64,000 bases of DNA from Actinomycetales bacterium JB111. Its GTDB lineage: Bacteria > Actinomycetota > Actinomycetes > Actinomycetales > Actinomycetaceae. The notes under the pieces were generated by a model that was given only the letters and a program-made list of their open reading frames with translations, did no database searches and was not told the DNA's origin. Position 1 is the stretch's first letter; the number at the start of each line of letters is the position of its first letter. The DNA lies in contig FUHX01000011.1 in the NCBI GenBank assembly GCA_900163555.1, positions 1 to 64,000 on the forward strand, read 5' to 3'. The position numbers and the translations under genes are program-made. Below, piece by piece: positions 56,912 to 64,000 of the stretch.

Positions 56912-57937
56912 CTACTCGAGCTCGCGCACGGGCCGCAGCCAACTAGAGCGCTGCCGAAGATGTGCCGTCAGGTCTGCGACGACCTGCTCCGGCCGCCGCA
57001 GGCAGCGCCGGTCGAATCTCACCACCGAGTCGCCGAGAGACTCGATCTCCCGGTGCCGCGCCAGCTCGTCGATGAGCACACCGGCAGACGCGTCGCCCTC
57101 CCCCGCCCGGTACTTCGAGTGACCGTCCCACTCCCCGTGCACCCAGCGCTGCGAGCCGTCGGGGCGCAGTCCGTCGGGGAGCGCGACGTCGCTGAAGTAG
57201 AGGCTGGAACCGACGCGGATCTCCTTCTGAACCTCCACGTCGCGCCTCCCCCACGCCAGGACCGTCCAGCGCAGGAAGGTCTCCGGCGGCGACTCGGCCC
57301 AGGGACTTGCCCATCGAAGAACCGCCAGCGCCCGACGACGTCCCGGCGACTGGGGATGGAGCGACGAGCTCGCTTCGATCAGCCGCCCACGCGCGTGCTC
57401 GACCGCGTCCAGGTACGTCTCCCAGCGCCGCTTGTCCCGCACCCCGGCCATCCGTCGAATCGCCTGGTCCGCGATGACGAGCCCGTCAAGTCCCGGTAGG
57501 AAGCGGGCGCAGTCGACAACGGTCCGCACCAGGCTGGTGCACGGCAGCCCGTCGATCTCGACGACGTCGCGCTCAGGAAGGTCCGCCATGACACGCCGGT
57601 AACCGTTGCTCGCCCCCGAGCTCACCTTCCTCGGTGCCGTCAGTGCGGGCACGCGAAGCGGGCGCCACAGTTTCAGCCCGTGAGCGAGCGCCGCCGCCTC
57701 GAGCGAGATCGCGTGCGGGGCCGCGGACCTCTCGCTCGCCGCCGCGACGCGAGCAAGAAGAAGATCCGTCCGCCGACCGTGTGGATCGTCTGAGTCGGGA
57801 AGCTGGGCCAGCGCGCCCCAGCCAACCTCGACCAGCTCGTGCCCCTGCGGAACTCGTGCACGCTCGACCCGCGTCCGGAGTCGTCGTCGCACGCCTGTCT
57901 GCACGTGCGGGAGGCGCCGTCGATCGCGTTCATCCAT
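56912..57937 (-). CDS. Endonuclease-like protein (DUF559/Vsr-like C-terminus)
   Basis: A 341-residue cytoplasmic protein of a common, poorly studied actinobacterial type. The N-terminal part is Arg-rich. The middle (about 100-165) contains DVVEIDGLPCTSLVRTVVDCARFLPGLDGLVIADQAI, recurrent in proteins annotated near AbiEi-type antitoxins. The C-terminal about 120 residues look like a degenerate PD-(D/E)XK nuclease: SPPETFLRWTVLAWG (Glu), SSLYFSDVALPDG (Asp) and WVHGEWDGHSKY (Glu-x-Asp in place of Glu-x-Lys). The lysine variation makes activity uncertain. It is monocistronic and lies between two copies of the 60-bp inverted repeat. The start at 57937 has only a weak ribosome site. Confidence 0.65.
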   Translation of the reverse strand: MDERDRRRLPHVQTGVRRRLRTRVERARVPQGHELVEVGWGALAQLPDSDDPHGRRTDLLLARVAAASERSAAPHAISLEAAALAHGLKLWRPLRVPALTAPRKVSSGASNGYRRVMADLPERDVVEIDGLPCTSLVRTVVDCARFLPGLDGLVIADQAIRRMAGVRDKRRWETYLDAVEHARGRLIEASSSLHPQSPGRRRALAVLRWASPWAESPPETFLRWTVLAWGRRDVEVQKEIRVGSSLYFSDVALPDGLRPDGSQRWVHGEWDGHSKYRAGEGDASAGVLIDELARHREIESLGDSVVRFDRRCLRRPEQVVADLTAHLRQRSSWLRPVRELE

Positions 57938-58242
57938 CCGGCCAGGCTGGCGGCCGGGCCTCCTGAGCGGTGCGCGTCATCCACAGCTGGTCCGGTGGTG
58001 GAGATGTGCACAGGCCGTCCGGCCGCTCCGCCCCCCGCCTGGCGGACGGGCGGCCGAGGTGGATGCCGACTGGTGGGACCCAACTGGCACGTTGCGCGCC
58101 GGAGATCGACCAGTTGGGTCCCACCAGTCGAGTGGGGCTGGTCGGCGAGGACAGGCGACCGCCGACGAGGGCAGGACGGCGAAGAAGGCTGACGGCGTTG
58201 AGCCCCGATCCCGGTCGGGCTGTCGACCTCGCACGCATTGCC
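57938..58242. other. Spacer between nuclease-like gene and ArsR-SRPBCC gene
   Basis: About 300 bp between divergent genes. It contains copy 2 of the 60-bp inverted repeat and the ArsR operator region at its right end. Frames across it are shadows with no ribosome site. I see no further gene. Confidence 0.5.
58069..58128. repeat. 60-bp inverted-repeat element, copy 2
   Basis: Arms identical to copy 1 (19 of 19), with a 22-nt core that keeps the CACGTT start and the TCGA end. It lies upstream of both divergent genes. Confidence 0.93.
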
Positions 58243-58262
58243 AGGTGACTATTGAGTCACCT
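58243..58262. promoter_or_regulatory. ArsR-type operator
   Basis: AGGTGACT-ATTG-AGTCACCT is a perfect inverted repeat with 8-bp arms, ending 6 bp before the proposed GTG start. Such placement is typical of autorepression, and the mRNA must be leaderless or nearly so. Confidence 0.7.
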
Positions 58263-58268
58263 AACCTC

Positions 58269-59057
58269 GTGCCCGTGCCCGCCCACGACGTCGACCGCAC
58301 GATCCGCGCACTCGCGGACCCGCATCGACGCGCGCTCCTGGACTCCCTGCGGAACTCCGACGGGCAGCCCGTGCGCGACCTCGAGGGAGTACTCCCGCAC
58401 CTCGGGAGGCACGCAGTCCTCAAGCACCTGCGCGTGCTCGAGGGGGCCGGACTCGTCGCGACCCGCAAGATCGGTCGCAGCCGGTTCGTCCATCTCAATC
58501 CCGCGGCGATCGTCGACCTGGCGCGCCGATGGATCGACGACTACTCCGCGTTCGCCGGGCTCGCGCTCACCCGGCTCCGCGACCACGTCGAGAGCGTTGG
58601 AGAGATCATGGCGACAACCCGCACACTCACGGCGACGGTGGTCATCGAGGCCACGCCCGATCGCGTCTGGGAGGCGATGACGGATCCCGAGCAGACGCGC
58701 CGGTGGTTCTTCGGGGGCCTCGTCCGCTCGGGCTGGACGGTGGGCGACCCGATCGAGTGGGTCGACTCCGAGGGAACCTCCCTCATCGCCGGCGAGATCA
58801 CCGAGATCGAGCCGGGCGTCCGGCTCGTCCACACGTTCAGCGCGACCTGGTCGCCCGAGACCGCCGCCGACCCCGTCTCCACCTACCGATGGGAGCTGGA
58901 GGCCATGGGACCGGCGATGACGCGTGTGACCGTCACCCACTCCGACGTGCCGGTCGGTACCCCGACAGAGCAGCAGGTCGACGGCGGGACGTCGCTCGTG
59001 CTCTCCGCGCTCAAGACCTACACCGAGACGGGGCGGACGATGCCCGGCATGGGCTGA
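58269..59057 (+). CDS. ArsR-type HTH fused to SRPBCC/AHSA1 domain
   Basis: A 262-residue two-domain protein. Residues 1-105 form an ArsR-type winged helix (VDRTIRALADPHRRALLDSL, GRHAVLKHLRVLEGAGLVATRKIGRSRFVHLNP). After IMATTRTLTAT, residues 115-262 form an AHSA1/SRPBCC ligand-binding domain (IEATPDRVWEAMTDPEQTRRWFFGG). In many actinobacteria these are two overlapping genes; here one uninterrupted frame joins them, which suggests a ligand-sensing repressor. An internal ATG at 58608 could also give the SRPBCC domain alone. GTG 58269 or 58275 are both possible starts, with no ribosome site. Confidence 0.82.
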   Translation: MPVPAHDVDRTIRALADPHRRALLDSLRNSDGQPVRDLEGVLPHLGRHAVLKHLRVLEGAGLVATRKIGRSRFVHLNPAAIVDLARRWIDDYSAFAGLALTRLRDHVESVGEIMATTRTLTATVVIEATPDRVWEAMTDPEQTRRWFFGGLVRSGWTVGDPIEWVDSEGTSLIAGEITEIEPGVRLVHTFSATWSPETAADPVSTYRWELEAMGPAMTRVTVTHSDVPVGTPTEQQVDGGTSLVLSALKTYTETGRTMPGMG

Positions 59058-59081
59058 GGGCCGCCGCCGAGTTGGATGTGG

Positions 59082-59141
59082 ACTTGTGGGACCCAACTGG
59101 CACGTTCTGGCCCGAATCTCGACCAGTTGGGTCCCACCAGT
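59082..59141. repeat. 60-bp inverted-repeat element, copy 3
   Basis: Same 19-bp arms and 22-nt core; the left arm has one change (G to T at position 4). It begins 25 bp after the ArsR-SRPBCC stop. Confidence 0.92.
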
Positions 59142-59220
59142 CGAGTGAGGGCCGGTGAGGCGGCGCGCCCGGTACGCACCACCGCGTCCGGCACGCACCA
59201 CCGCGGCCTGAAACGCAGCC

Positions 59221-59260
59221 GACGGCGGCCGGTCACCCCGCGGGGTGACCGGCCGCCGTC
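59221..59260. terminator. Perfect 40-bp palindrome
   Basis: Both arms are 20 bp with no loop (left arm starts GACGGCGGCCGGTCACC). It lies 19 bp after the stop of the minus-strand alcohol dehydrogenase and should terminate that operon. It shares GGCGGCCGGTCACCC and the following GTCGTGCGTGGG with the dhaKL terminator. Confidence 0.9.
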
Positions 59261-59279
59261 GTGCGTGGGGCCCTGGGAG

Positions 59280-60320
59280 TCAGGGCTCGAGGACCAGCTT
59301 GAGCGCCTCGCCGGACCTCGCCCGCGCGAAGCCCTCCTCCGCCTGCGCCAGCGGCACCCGGTCGGACACCAGCTGTCGGTACACCTCCGGGGACGCGGAC
59401 ACCTCGGCGAGGGCCTCGGCGTTGTCCTCCGGCGTGTTGGCGGTCGAACCGGTGACGACGAGCTCGCGGTAGTGCACGAGGTTCGCATCCAGCAGCACCT
59501 CGCCCTTGCCCGACGGCAGCCCGGCGAAGAAGTTCACCCGCCCGCCGACCGCAGCGGCCCGCAGCGCGTCCTGGAACACGGACGCCACCGGCGTCGCCAC
59601 GACCACGCAGTCGGCCCCCTGCCCGTCGGTCAGCTCCATGGTCCGCTCGACGAGGTGCTCCTCGCGCGGGTTGATCGTGTGGTCGGCGCCGAGCGTCGCC
59701 GCCAGCTCGCGCCGCGGCGCGGACGTCTGGCTGACGATGACCTGCGCGACCCCGCGTCGCTTGGCGAGCAGGAGCGCGGTGAGTCCGATCGGTCCGGCAC
59801 CGCACACGAGGACCGTGTCCCCCGGGCCCGGGTTCAACGGCCTGAGCCCGCGCACGACGGCGGCCACCGGTTCGGTCATGACGACGTCGATCGGGTCCAG
59901 CCCGTCGTCGACGGGCAGGATGTTCCCGGCCTCGACGCCGCGTGCCGGCACCGTCACGACCTCCGCGAACCCGCCGTCGAAGGTCAGCCCGATCGACGAG
60001 TAGTTCGCGCAGAGGTTGCTGCGCCCGCCCCGGCACGGCCCGCACTCCCCGCATCCGACGTTCGGGGCGAGGGCCACAAGCTGCCCCTCCCGATAGTCAC
60101 GACCGGACCGGTTCTCCCGGATCCGCCCGACCACCTCGTGGCCCGGCACCCGCACCGTGCCGGCCGGGTAGAGCCGGTGCTCGCCGCGGGCGATCTTCAG
60201 GTCGGTGCCGCAGACGCCCACCATCTCGACGTCGACGGTCACCTCCCCGTCGCCCGCGGTCGGCGTCGGCTTCTCGACCAGTCGCATCGACCCGTCGGCC
60301 TGGTATTCGTACGCGAGCAT
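59280..60320 (-). CDS. Zinc-dependent alcohol/polyol dehydrogenase
   Basis: A 346-residue medium-chain dehydrogenase of the sorbitol/threonine dehydrogenase type. Catalytic zinc ligands are Cys in GVCGTDLK and His-Glu in GHEVVGRI. The structural zinc lobe has CGECGPCRGGRSNLC, and the Rossmann motif is CGAGPIGLTALLLA. It probably oxidises a polyol to a ketose with NAD. The ATG at 60320 has GGAAGAG upstream. It is the last gene of a minus-strand run FGGY kinase - dehydrogenase - SorC regulator - deoC - this gene and is closed by a 40-bp palindrome. Confidence 0.88.
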   Translation of the reverse strand: MLAYEYQADGSMRLVEKPTPTAGDGEVTVDVEMVGVCGTDLKIARGEHRLYPAGTVRVPGHEVVGRIRENRSGRDYREGQLVALAPNVGCGECGPCRGGRSNLCANYSSIGLTFDGGFAEVVTVPARGVEAGNILPVDDGLDPIDVVMTEPVAAVVRGLRPLNPGPGDTVLVCGAGPIGLTALLLAKRRGVAQVIVSQTSAPRRELAATLGADHTINPREEHLVERTMELTDGQGADCVVVATPVASVFQDALRAAAVGGRVNFFAGLPSGKGEVLLDANLVHYRELVVTGSTANTPEDNAEALAEVSASPEVYRQLVSDRVPLAQAEEGFARARSGEALKLVLEP

Positions 60321-60385
60321 CGGCTCTTCCTTCCGGGTGCCGGCGGCGGGTCGCCCCGCAGCCGGCACCGATGAACGGGTGGGAC

Positions 60386-61048
60386 TCAGGCGTCCAGGCC
60401 GTCGAGGACGGCCTTCGTGCCGGAGAGGCCCAGGCGGGTCGCGCCGGCGGCGATCATCTTCAGCGCGGTCTCGGTGTCGCGGATGCCGCCCGAGGCCTTC
60501 ACGCCCAGGCGCCCGCCGACGGTCTTCGCCATGAGGGCCACCGCGTGCTCGGTCGCGCCGCCCGTGGAGTGGAAGCCCGTCGAGGTCTTCACGTAGTCCG
60601 CACCGGCGCGCTCGGACGCCTCGCAGGCCGCGACGATCTGCTCGTCGGTCAGCGCCGCGGACTCGATGATGACCTTGAGGAGCACGTTCGGGGCGGCCTC
60701 GCGCACGGCGCGGATCTCGGCCTCGACCTCGTCGAAGCGGCCCGTGCGCGCGAGGGCCAGGTTGATGACCATGTCGATCTCGTCGACGCCGGCGGCCGCG
60801 GAGTGGGCGGCCTCGGCGGCCTTCACCTCGGCGGCGTGCGCGCCGGACGGGAAGCCGCAGACGACCGCGAGCTTGAGCCCCTCGGGGACCTCGACCGGCA
60901 CGAGGTTCGGGGAGATGCAGACCGAGAACGCGCCGAGCTCGGCGCCCTCGGCGATGAGCCGCTGGACGTCCTCCGGCGTGGACTCCGGCTTGAGGAGGGT
61001 GTGGTCGACGTACTGGGCTAGCTCGTCGCGGGTCAGGGATGCGTTCAT
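60386..61048 (-). CDS. deoC: Deoxyribose-phosphate aldolase
   Basis: A 220-residue class I aldolase that splits 2-deoxyribose-5-phosphate into acetaldehyde and glyceraldehyde-3-phosphate. The Schiff-base Lys153 is in DYVKTSTGF, the proton-relay Lys184 in KASGGIR and Asp92 in [14 protein letters not shown] precedes the ATG. It lies between a SorC-type regulator and a polyol dehydrogenase rather than beside thymidine phosphorylase or phosphopentomutase. It may therefore act on a related 2-deoxy- or tetrose-derived sugar phosphate; that is inference. Confidence 0.93.
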   Translation of the reverse strand: MNASLTRDELAQYVDHTLLKPESTPEDVQRLIAEGAELGAFSVCISPNLVPVEVPEGLKLAVVCGFPSGAHAAEVKAAEAAHSAAAGVDEIDMVINLALARTGRFDEVEAEIRAVREAAPNVLLKVIIESAALTDEQIVAACEASERAGADYVKTSTGFHSTGGATEHAVALMAKTVGGRLGVKASGGIRDTETALKMIAAGATRLGLSGTKAVLDGLDA

Positions 61049-61085
61049 GGAGGGACTCCTTGGTGTTCAGGGGTGACGCGGAAGA

Positions 61086-62072
61086 TTACTCGGTGGCCGG
61101 GGCGGGCGAGTAGGCGCCGTCCCGGGGGATGTGCTCGATGAGGCCGGTCGCCACGTCCTCGTCGGTGACGAGCACGTCGCACAGCCCGTGGGTGACGGCC
61201 GCGAGCGCCGCCGGCAGCTTTGACATGCCCGCAGCCACGGCGATGGCCATCGGGGACGCGCGCACGTCGTCGAGGGTGAGGCCGACGTTGCGGGCGTCGA
61301 GCTCCGGGTCGGCCAGCTCGCCGTCGACCGTGATGTAGTGCCCGACCAGGTCGCCGACCGCACCGGCCTCGACGAGGCGGGCGACGTCGTCGGACGCGAT
61401 GTAGCCGTTCTCGACGAGGACTGACGTCCCGGCCGCCGGGCCGAGGGAGAACATGAGGACGTCCGCGGCCTTCGCGCGGTCGAGCACGCGCCGGACGGCG
61501 GAGTCGGCCATGAGCGTCCTCGCGAGCGTCTTCGAGCCGACGATCGCGGGCGCCTGGAGGAACACGGCGGTGCCGCGGGCCTGCCGGGCCAGCTCGGCGA
61601 CCACTCCCCCGGGACCGTCCGGGCCGTGCTGGCTGAGCCCGCCGTTGGCCTGGACGACCACGGTGCTGCTCGCCCACGACGGCGGCACCTGCCGCGCGAC
61701 CTCCGTCATCGTCCGCCCCCAGGACACGGCCAGCGTGGCGGGCGTCGGGCGCAGGTCGGCCAGGAGCTCGCCGGCGGCCGCCGCGACGACGGAGCGCGTG
61801 TGCACCTCGTCGCCCGCGGACGGCACGACGACGGCGTCGCCCAGACCCGTACGCCGCACGAGCTCCGCCTCGAGCGAGCGCGCACGCGCCCGCGGGTGGT
61901 GGATCTCGATGCGCACGACGCCGGACCGCCGGGCCTCCGCGAGCAGCCGTCCGACCTGCCACCGGGTCAGGTGCAGGCGGGCGGCCACCTCCTGCTGCGT
62001 CAGGTCCTGCTCGTAGTACAGGGTGGCCGCGCGCAGCAGGAGGTGGTCGCGTTCGTCGTCAGCGGGACGCAT
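61086..62072 (-). CDS. SorC/DeoR-type sugar-responsive regulator
   Basis: A 328-residue regulator. The N-terminal helix-turn-helix (about 10-55) reads LTQQEVAARLHLTRWQVGRLLAEARRSGVV, and the rest is the sugar-isomerase-like effector domain of the SorC family (LAVSWGRTMTEVARQVP, the central FSLGPA loop and the final VLVTDEDVATGLIEH). These proteins bind phosphorylated sugars as inducers. It sits inside the operon it presumably controls, 27 bp behind a dehydrogenase and 37 bp ahead of deoC, so the effector may be a sugar phosphate made by the FGGY kinase. Confidence 0.9.
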   Translation of the reverse strand: MRPADDERDHLLLRAATLYYEQDLTQQEVAARLHLTRWQVGRLLAEARRSGVVRIEIHHPRARARSLEAELVRRTGLGDAVVVPSAGDEVHTRSVVAAAAGELLADLRPTPATLAVSWGRTMTEVARQVPPSWASSTVVVQANGGLSQHGPDGPGGVVAELARQARGTAVFLQAPAIVGSKTLARTLMADSAVRRVLDRAKAADVLMFSLGPAAGTSVLVENGYIASDDVARLVEAGAVGDLVGHYITVDGELADPELDARNVGLTLDDVRASPMAIAVAAGMSKLPAALAAVTHGLCDVLVTDEDVATGLIEHIPRDGAYSPAPATE

Positions 62073-62099
62073 CGAGCGCCCTCGGCCCGGCGGGCACGG

Positions 62100-63146
62100 T
62101 CACCTGCCGTGCGGGAGGAACAGGACCTTCGAGCTGTGGATGGTCCGCTTGAACATCGACTCGATGGTCTCGGAGACCGCCTCGAGGCCCAGCTCGTGGG
62201 TGATCATGAACTCCCACTTCAGGGCACCGGAGTGCATGGCCTCGACCGTGGTGGTCCACTCGGTGCCGGGGAACGGCGCGGAGAAGGAGTTCCACGAGCC
62301 CTTGATGTCGATCTCGAGCCGCATGAGGCGGGCCCAGTTCTTGTCCGAGATCGTCACGTCCTGGTTCGGGATGCCGATGAGGACGACCTCGCCGTGTCGG
62401 GCCGCGAGACCCACGGCCATGTCCTCGGCCTTCGGGTTGCCGGAGCACTCGACGATGATGTCGTAGCCGAGCCCGGCCAGCTCGGCCGCACGCTCGGGGG
62501 TCGTGGCCGTGGCCGTCGCGCCGGCCTCGATGGCGAGCTTCTCCTTCTCGGGCGAGAGGTCGACCGCGAGGACGTCCTGCGCACCGCTGAGCTTGGCCCA
62601 CTGGATGGCGAACAGGCCGATCGGGCCGCCTGCCCCGACGACCGCGACGCGCTTGCCCGGCGCGAGCGTGCAGCGCAGGAGGGCGTGCAGGGCGATGGCC
62701 GACGGGTCGACCATGGCGGCCGCGCGCGGGTCGAGGTCCGCGGGCACCTTGAGCAGGAGCTTCGCGGGGCCGGCGACGTACTCGGCGTAGGCGCCGTCGC
62801 GCCGCGAGCCGTAGTAGTCGTAGTCCTCGCACAGCGAGTACTGGCCCGCCACGCAGGGGGCGCACTCGAAGCAGGGCAGCATCGGCGGGGCGGTGACGAG
62901 GTCACCGACCTCGAGGTTGTCCACTCCCTCGCCGAGCTCCTCGACCCAGCCGGAGAACTCGTGGCCGCAGATGAGCGGGAGCGAGTGCGGTCCCTTCTTG
63001 AACATGCGGTCCAGGTCGGAGCCGCACACGCCGCACGCAGCGACCTTGAGGACGACCTCTCCCGGTCCCGCGACGGGTCGCGGGACATCCTCGAGTCGGG
63101 AGTCGCCGACCGCGTGCATGACGACTGCCTTCATGGTTTCGGCCAT
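62100..63146 (-). CDS. Zinc-dependent alcohol dehydrogenase, galactitol-phosphate-dehydrogenase-like
   Basis: A 348-residue medium-chain dehydrogenase. The catalytic zinc site is CGVCGSDLDRMF and CGHEFSGWV, the structural zinc lobe CFECAPCVAGQYSLC, and the nucleotide motif VVGAGGPIGLFAIQWAK. The middle part (IPNQDVTISDKNWARLMRLEIDIKGSWNSF) resembles GatD-type polyol-phosphate dehydrogenases. GGAAGAG lies before the ATG at 63146. It is distinct from the second dehydrogenase in the same operon, so two oxidations are likely. The substrate is not determined by sequence. Confidence 0.88.
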   Translation of the reverse strand: MAETMKAVVMHAVGDSRLEDVPRPVAGPGEVVLKVAACGVCGSDLDRMFKKGPHSLPLICGHEFSGWVEELGEGVDNLEVGDLVTAPPMLPCFECAPCVAGQYSLCEDYDYYGSRRDGAYAEYVAGPAKLLLKVPADLDPRAAAMVDPSAIALHALLRCTLAPGKRVAVVGAGGPIGLFAIQWAKLSGAQDVLAVDLSPEKEKLAIEAGATATATTPERAAELAGLGYDIIVECSGNPKAEDMAVGLAARHGEVVLIGIPNQDVTISDKNWARLMRLEIDIKGSWNSFSAPFPGTEWTTTVEAMHSGALKWEFMITHELGLEAVSETIESMFKRTIHSSKVLFLPHGR

Positions 63147-63258
63147 GGGAATGACTCTTCCTTTCGTCACCCGGAGGGTGGTCGACGCGGTCCGCCGGAT
63201 CGGGCCGCGACTGTGGTGTTTCGACTGGGGTGTTTCTCGTTCGGGGCTCGCGCCCCGG

Positions 63259-63304
63259 CGCCGGGCGTCCCCTCCGCCGTTCATGACGCAGGGGACGCCC
63301 GGCG
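63259..63304 (-). terminator. Hairpin between FGGY kinase and dehydrogenase
   Basis: Perfect 14-bp arms (CGCCGGGCGTCCCC) enclose an 18-nt loop; the right arm touches the kinase stop region. It may lower expression of the downstream genes relative to the kinase. Confidence 0.7.
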
Positions 63305-63310
63305 AGGTCC

Positions 63311-64000
63311 TCAGGCCCCGTCGACGTGCTTGGCCATGCGGTTGTTGAGCTCCTTCATGGCCTCGTAGGTGTCGACGTAGGCGCGGTAGTTGAACTGGTA
63401 CTCCTCGTGCGCCTCGGCGTCCGGCTCGATCGTCTCGACCGTGCGGACCATGTGGCGGGCCGCCGTCGGGAGGTCCGCGTGGACGCCTGCGCCGACGGCC
63501 GCGAGCATCGCGGACCCGAGGAGCGGGCCCTCGGTGACGTCGGTGAGCGTGATCGGCACGTTGGAGACGTCGGCGTGCATCTGCATCCACAGGCGCGACG
63601 CCGTGGGGCCGCCGGAGATGACGACCTCCTCGGGCGGGTAGCCGTTGGTACGCATCGTCTCGAAGATCTTCTCCGTGCCGAAGCAGATGCCCTCGAGGAT
63701 CGCGCGGAACATGTGTCCCTCGCCGTGGCCGAGGGTCAGGCCCCAGAACACGCCGCGCGAGCGCGGGTCGGAGTACGGGGAGCGGTTGCCCTGGAAGTGG
63801 TCGAGCATGACCAGGCCGTCGGAGCCGCGGGGCACCTTGCGGGCCAGCTCGTCGAGGACCTGGTAGCGGGAGATGCCCTCCTTCTCGGAGCGGTCCATCG
63901 TGATGTGCGCGAGGTTGTCGCGGAACCAGGCGACGATCGAGCCGGTGGAAACCTGGCCGGCCTCGACCGTCCACTCCCCCGGGATGACCGCGTCGGTGTA
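63311..64000 (-). CDS. FGGY-family carbohydrate kinase, C-terminal part (start outside window)
   Basis: The last 229 residues of a sugar kinase; the gene continues beyond the right edge. Visible are QVSTGSIVAWFRDN, LVMLDHFQGNRSPYSDPRSRGVFWG, the ATP-site segment EEVVISGGPTASRLWMQMHADV and TDVTEGPLLGSAMLAA. The RSRGVFWGLTLGHGEGHMFRA wording fits the ribulokinase/erythritol-kinase/xylulokinase branch rather than glycerol kinase. It is distinct from the xylulokinase at 39-41 kb. It probably phosphorylates the polyol or ketose handled by the downstream dehydrogenases and aldolase. Confidence 0.9.
   Translation of the reverse strand, partial: YTDAVIPGEWTVEAGQVSTGSIVAWFRDNLAHITMDRSEKEGISRYQVLDELARKVPRGSDGLVMLDHFQGNRSPYSDPRSRGVFWGLTLGHGEGHMFRAILEGICFGTEKIFETMRTNGYPPEEVVISGGPTASRLWMQMHADVSNVPITLTDVTEGPLLGSAMLAAVGAGVHADLPTAARHMVRTVETIEPDAEAHEEYQFNYRAYVDTYEAMKELNNRMAKHVDGA

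Noticed and set aside
56648-57499. Plus-strand frames with repeated GGRPPSCV or VDVRRRAW units
   Set aside because: They are translations of the 24-bp minisatellite and of antisense to the nuclease-like gene; no start region supports a real repeat protein.
56838-58128. Insertion sequence with terminal inverted repeats
   Set aside because: Each flanking element is itself a complete palindrome, the enclosed gene has no transposase motif, and I see no target-site duplication. A third copy lies outside.

Overview
The window is a dense, very GC-rich chromosomal segment of a high-GC Gram-positive bacterium. Several features point to the Actinomycetota, most likely the order Micrococcales: the order fabD-fabH-acpP-fabF, a DUF3145 gene, an adjacent dgt-dnaG pair, many GTG starts, ATGA/GTGA gene overlaps, and an IdeR/DtxR-type iron box. 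I cannot fix the genus. No rRNA, CRISPR array, integrase, transposase or prophage was seen.

Layout. 1-2.1 kb: an HSL-type esterase and a hypothetical exported protein. 2.3-6.1 kb: the type II fatty acid synthase operon. 6.2-9.5 kb: DUF3145, an MFS exporter with its wHTH regulator, and peptide deformylase, followed by tRNA-Asn. 9.9-12.8 kb: an AAA+ ATPase overlapping a helical-repeat partner gene, with no known function. 12.75-15 kb: a divergent MarR/MFS drug-efflux pair with a double operator. 15-20.3 kb: a secreted UshA-like protein that has lost most of its metal ligands, a lipoprotein/membrane protein pair, a DUF898-like protein and a solitary Mrr-like restriction enzyme. 20.4-26 kb: a complete siderophore uptake and hydrolysis operon behind an iron box. 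26-33 kb: a TetR/DUF3533 pair, tRNA(CAT), small conserved proteins and two paralogous membrane-anchored DUF4352-like proteins. 33.2-42.2 kb: a sugar-acid/pentose cluster. 42.3-47.9 kb: a cluster of Baeyer-Villiger monooxygenase, Pht5-like protein, binding protein and hydrolase with a PadR regulator, visibly less GC-extreme than its surroundings. 47.9-51.2 kb: dnaG and dgt. 51.4-54.4 kb: a 999-residue secreted metallophosphoesterase. 55-64 kb: dhaKL, a nuclease-like gene, an ArsR-SRPBCC fusion, and a polyol/deoxysugar operon that runs off the right edge.

How the genes work together. The iron operon gives binding protein, two permeases, ATPase and a Fes-type esterase, enough to import a ferric catecholate siderophore and release its iron. 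The sugar-acid cluster pairs the last two Weimberg-pathway enzymes (XylX-like dehydratase and 2-oxoglutarate-semialdehyde dehydrogenase) with a hydroxyacid dehydrogenase, a second aldehyde dehydrogenase, xylulokinase, a HAD phosphatase and RpiA under a FadR-type regulator. The sugar dehydrogenase and aldonate dehydratase are not in the window. The BVMO cluster looks like a ketone-to-ester-to-hydrolysis route.

The least explained structure lies at 54.6-59.3 kb. It holds three near-identical 60-bp inverted repeats (19-bp arms, 22-nt conserved core), two of which bracket a nuclease-like gene, two sequence-related very long terminator palindromes, a 24-bp minisatellite and an array of degenerate hairpins. 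The other leading candidates for undescribed biology are the AAA+/helical-repeat pair and the two secreted phosphoesterases that share a C-terminal beta-propeller-like repeat module.
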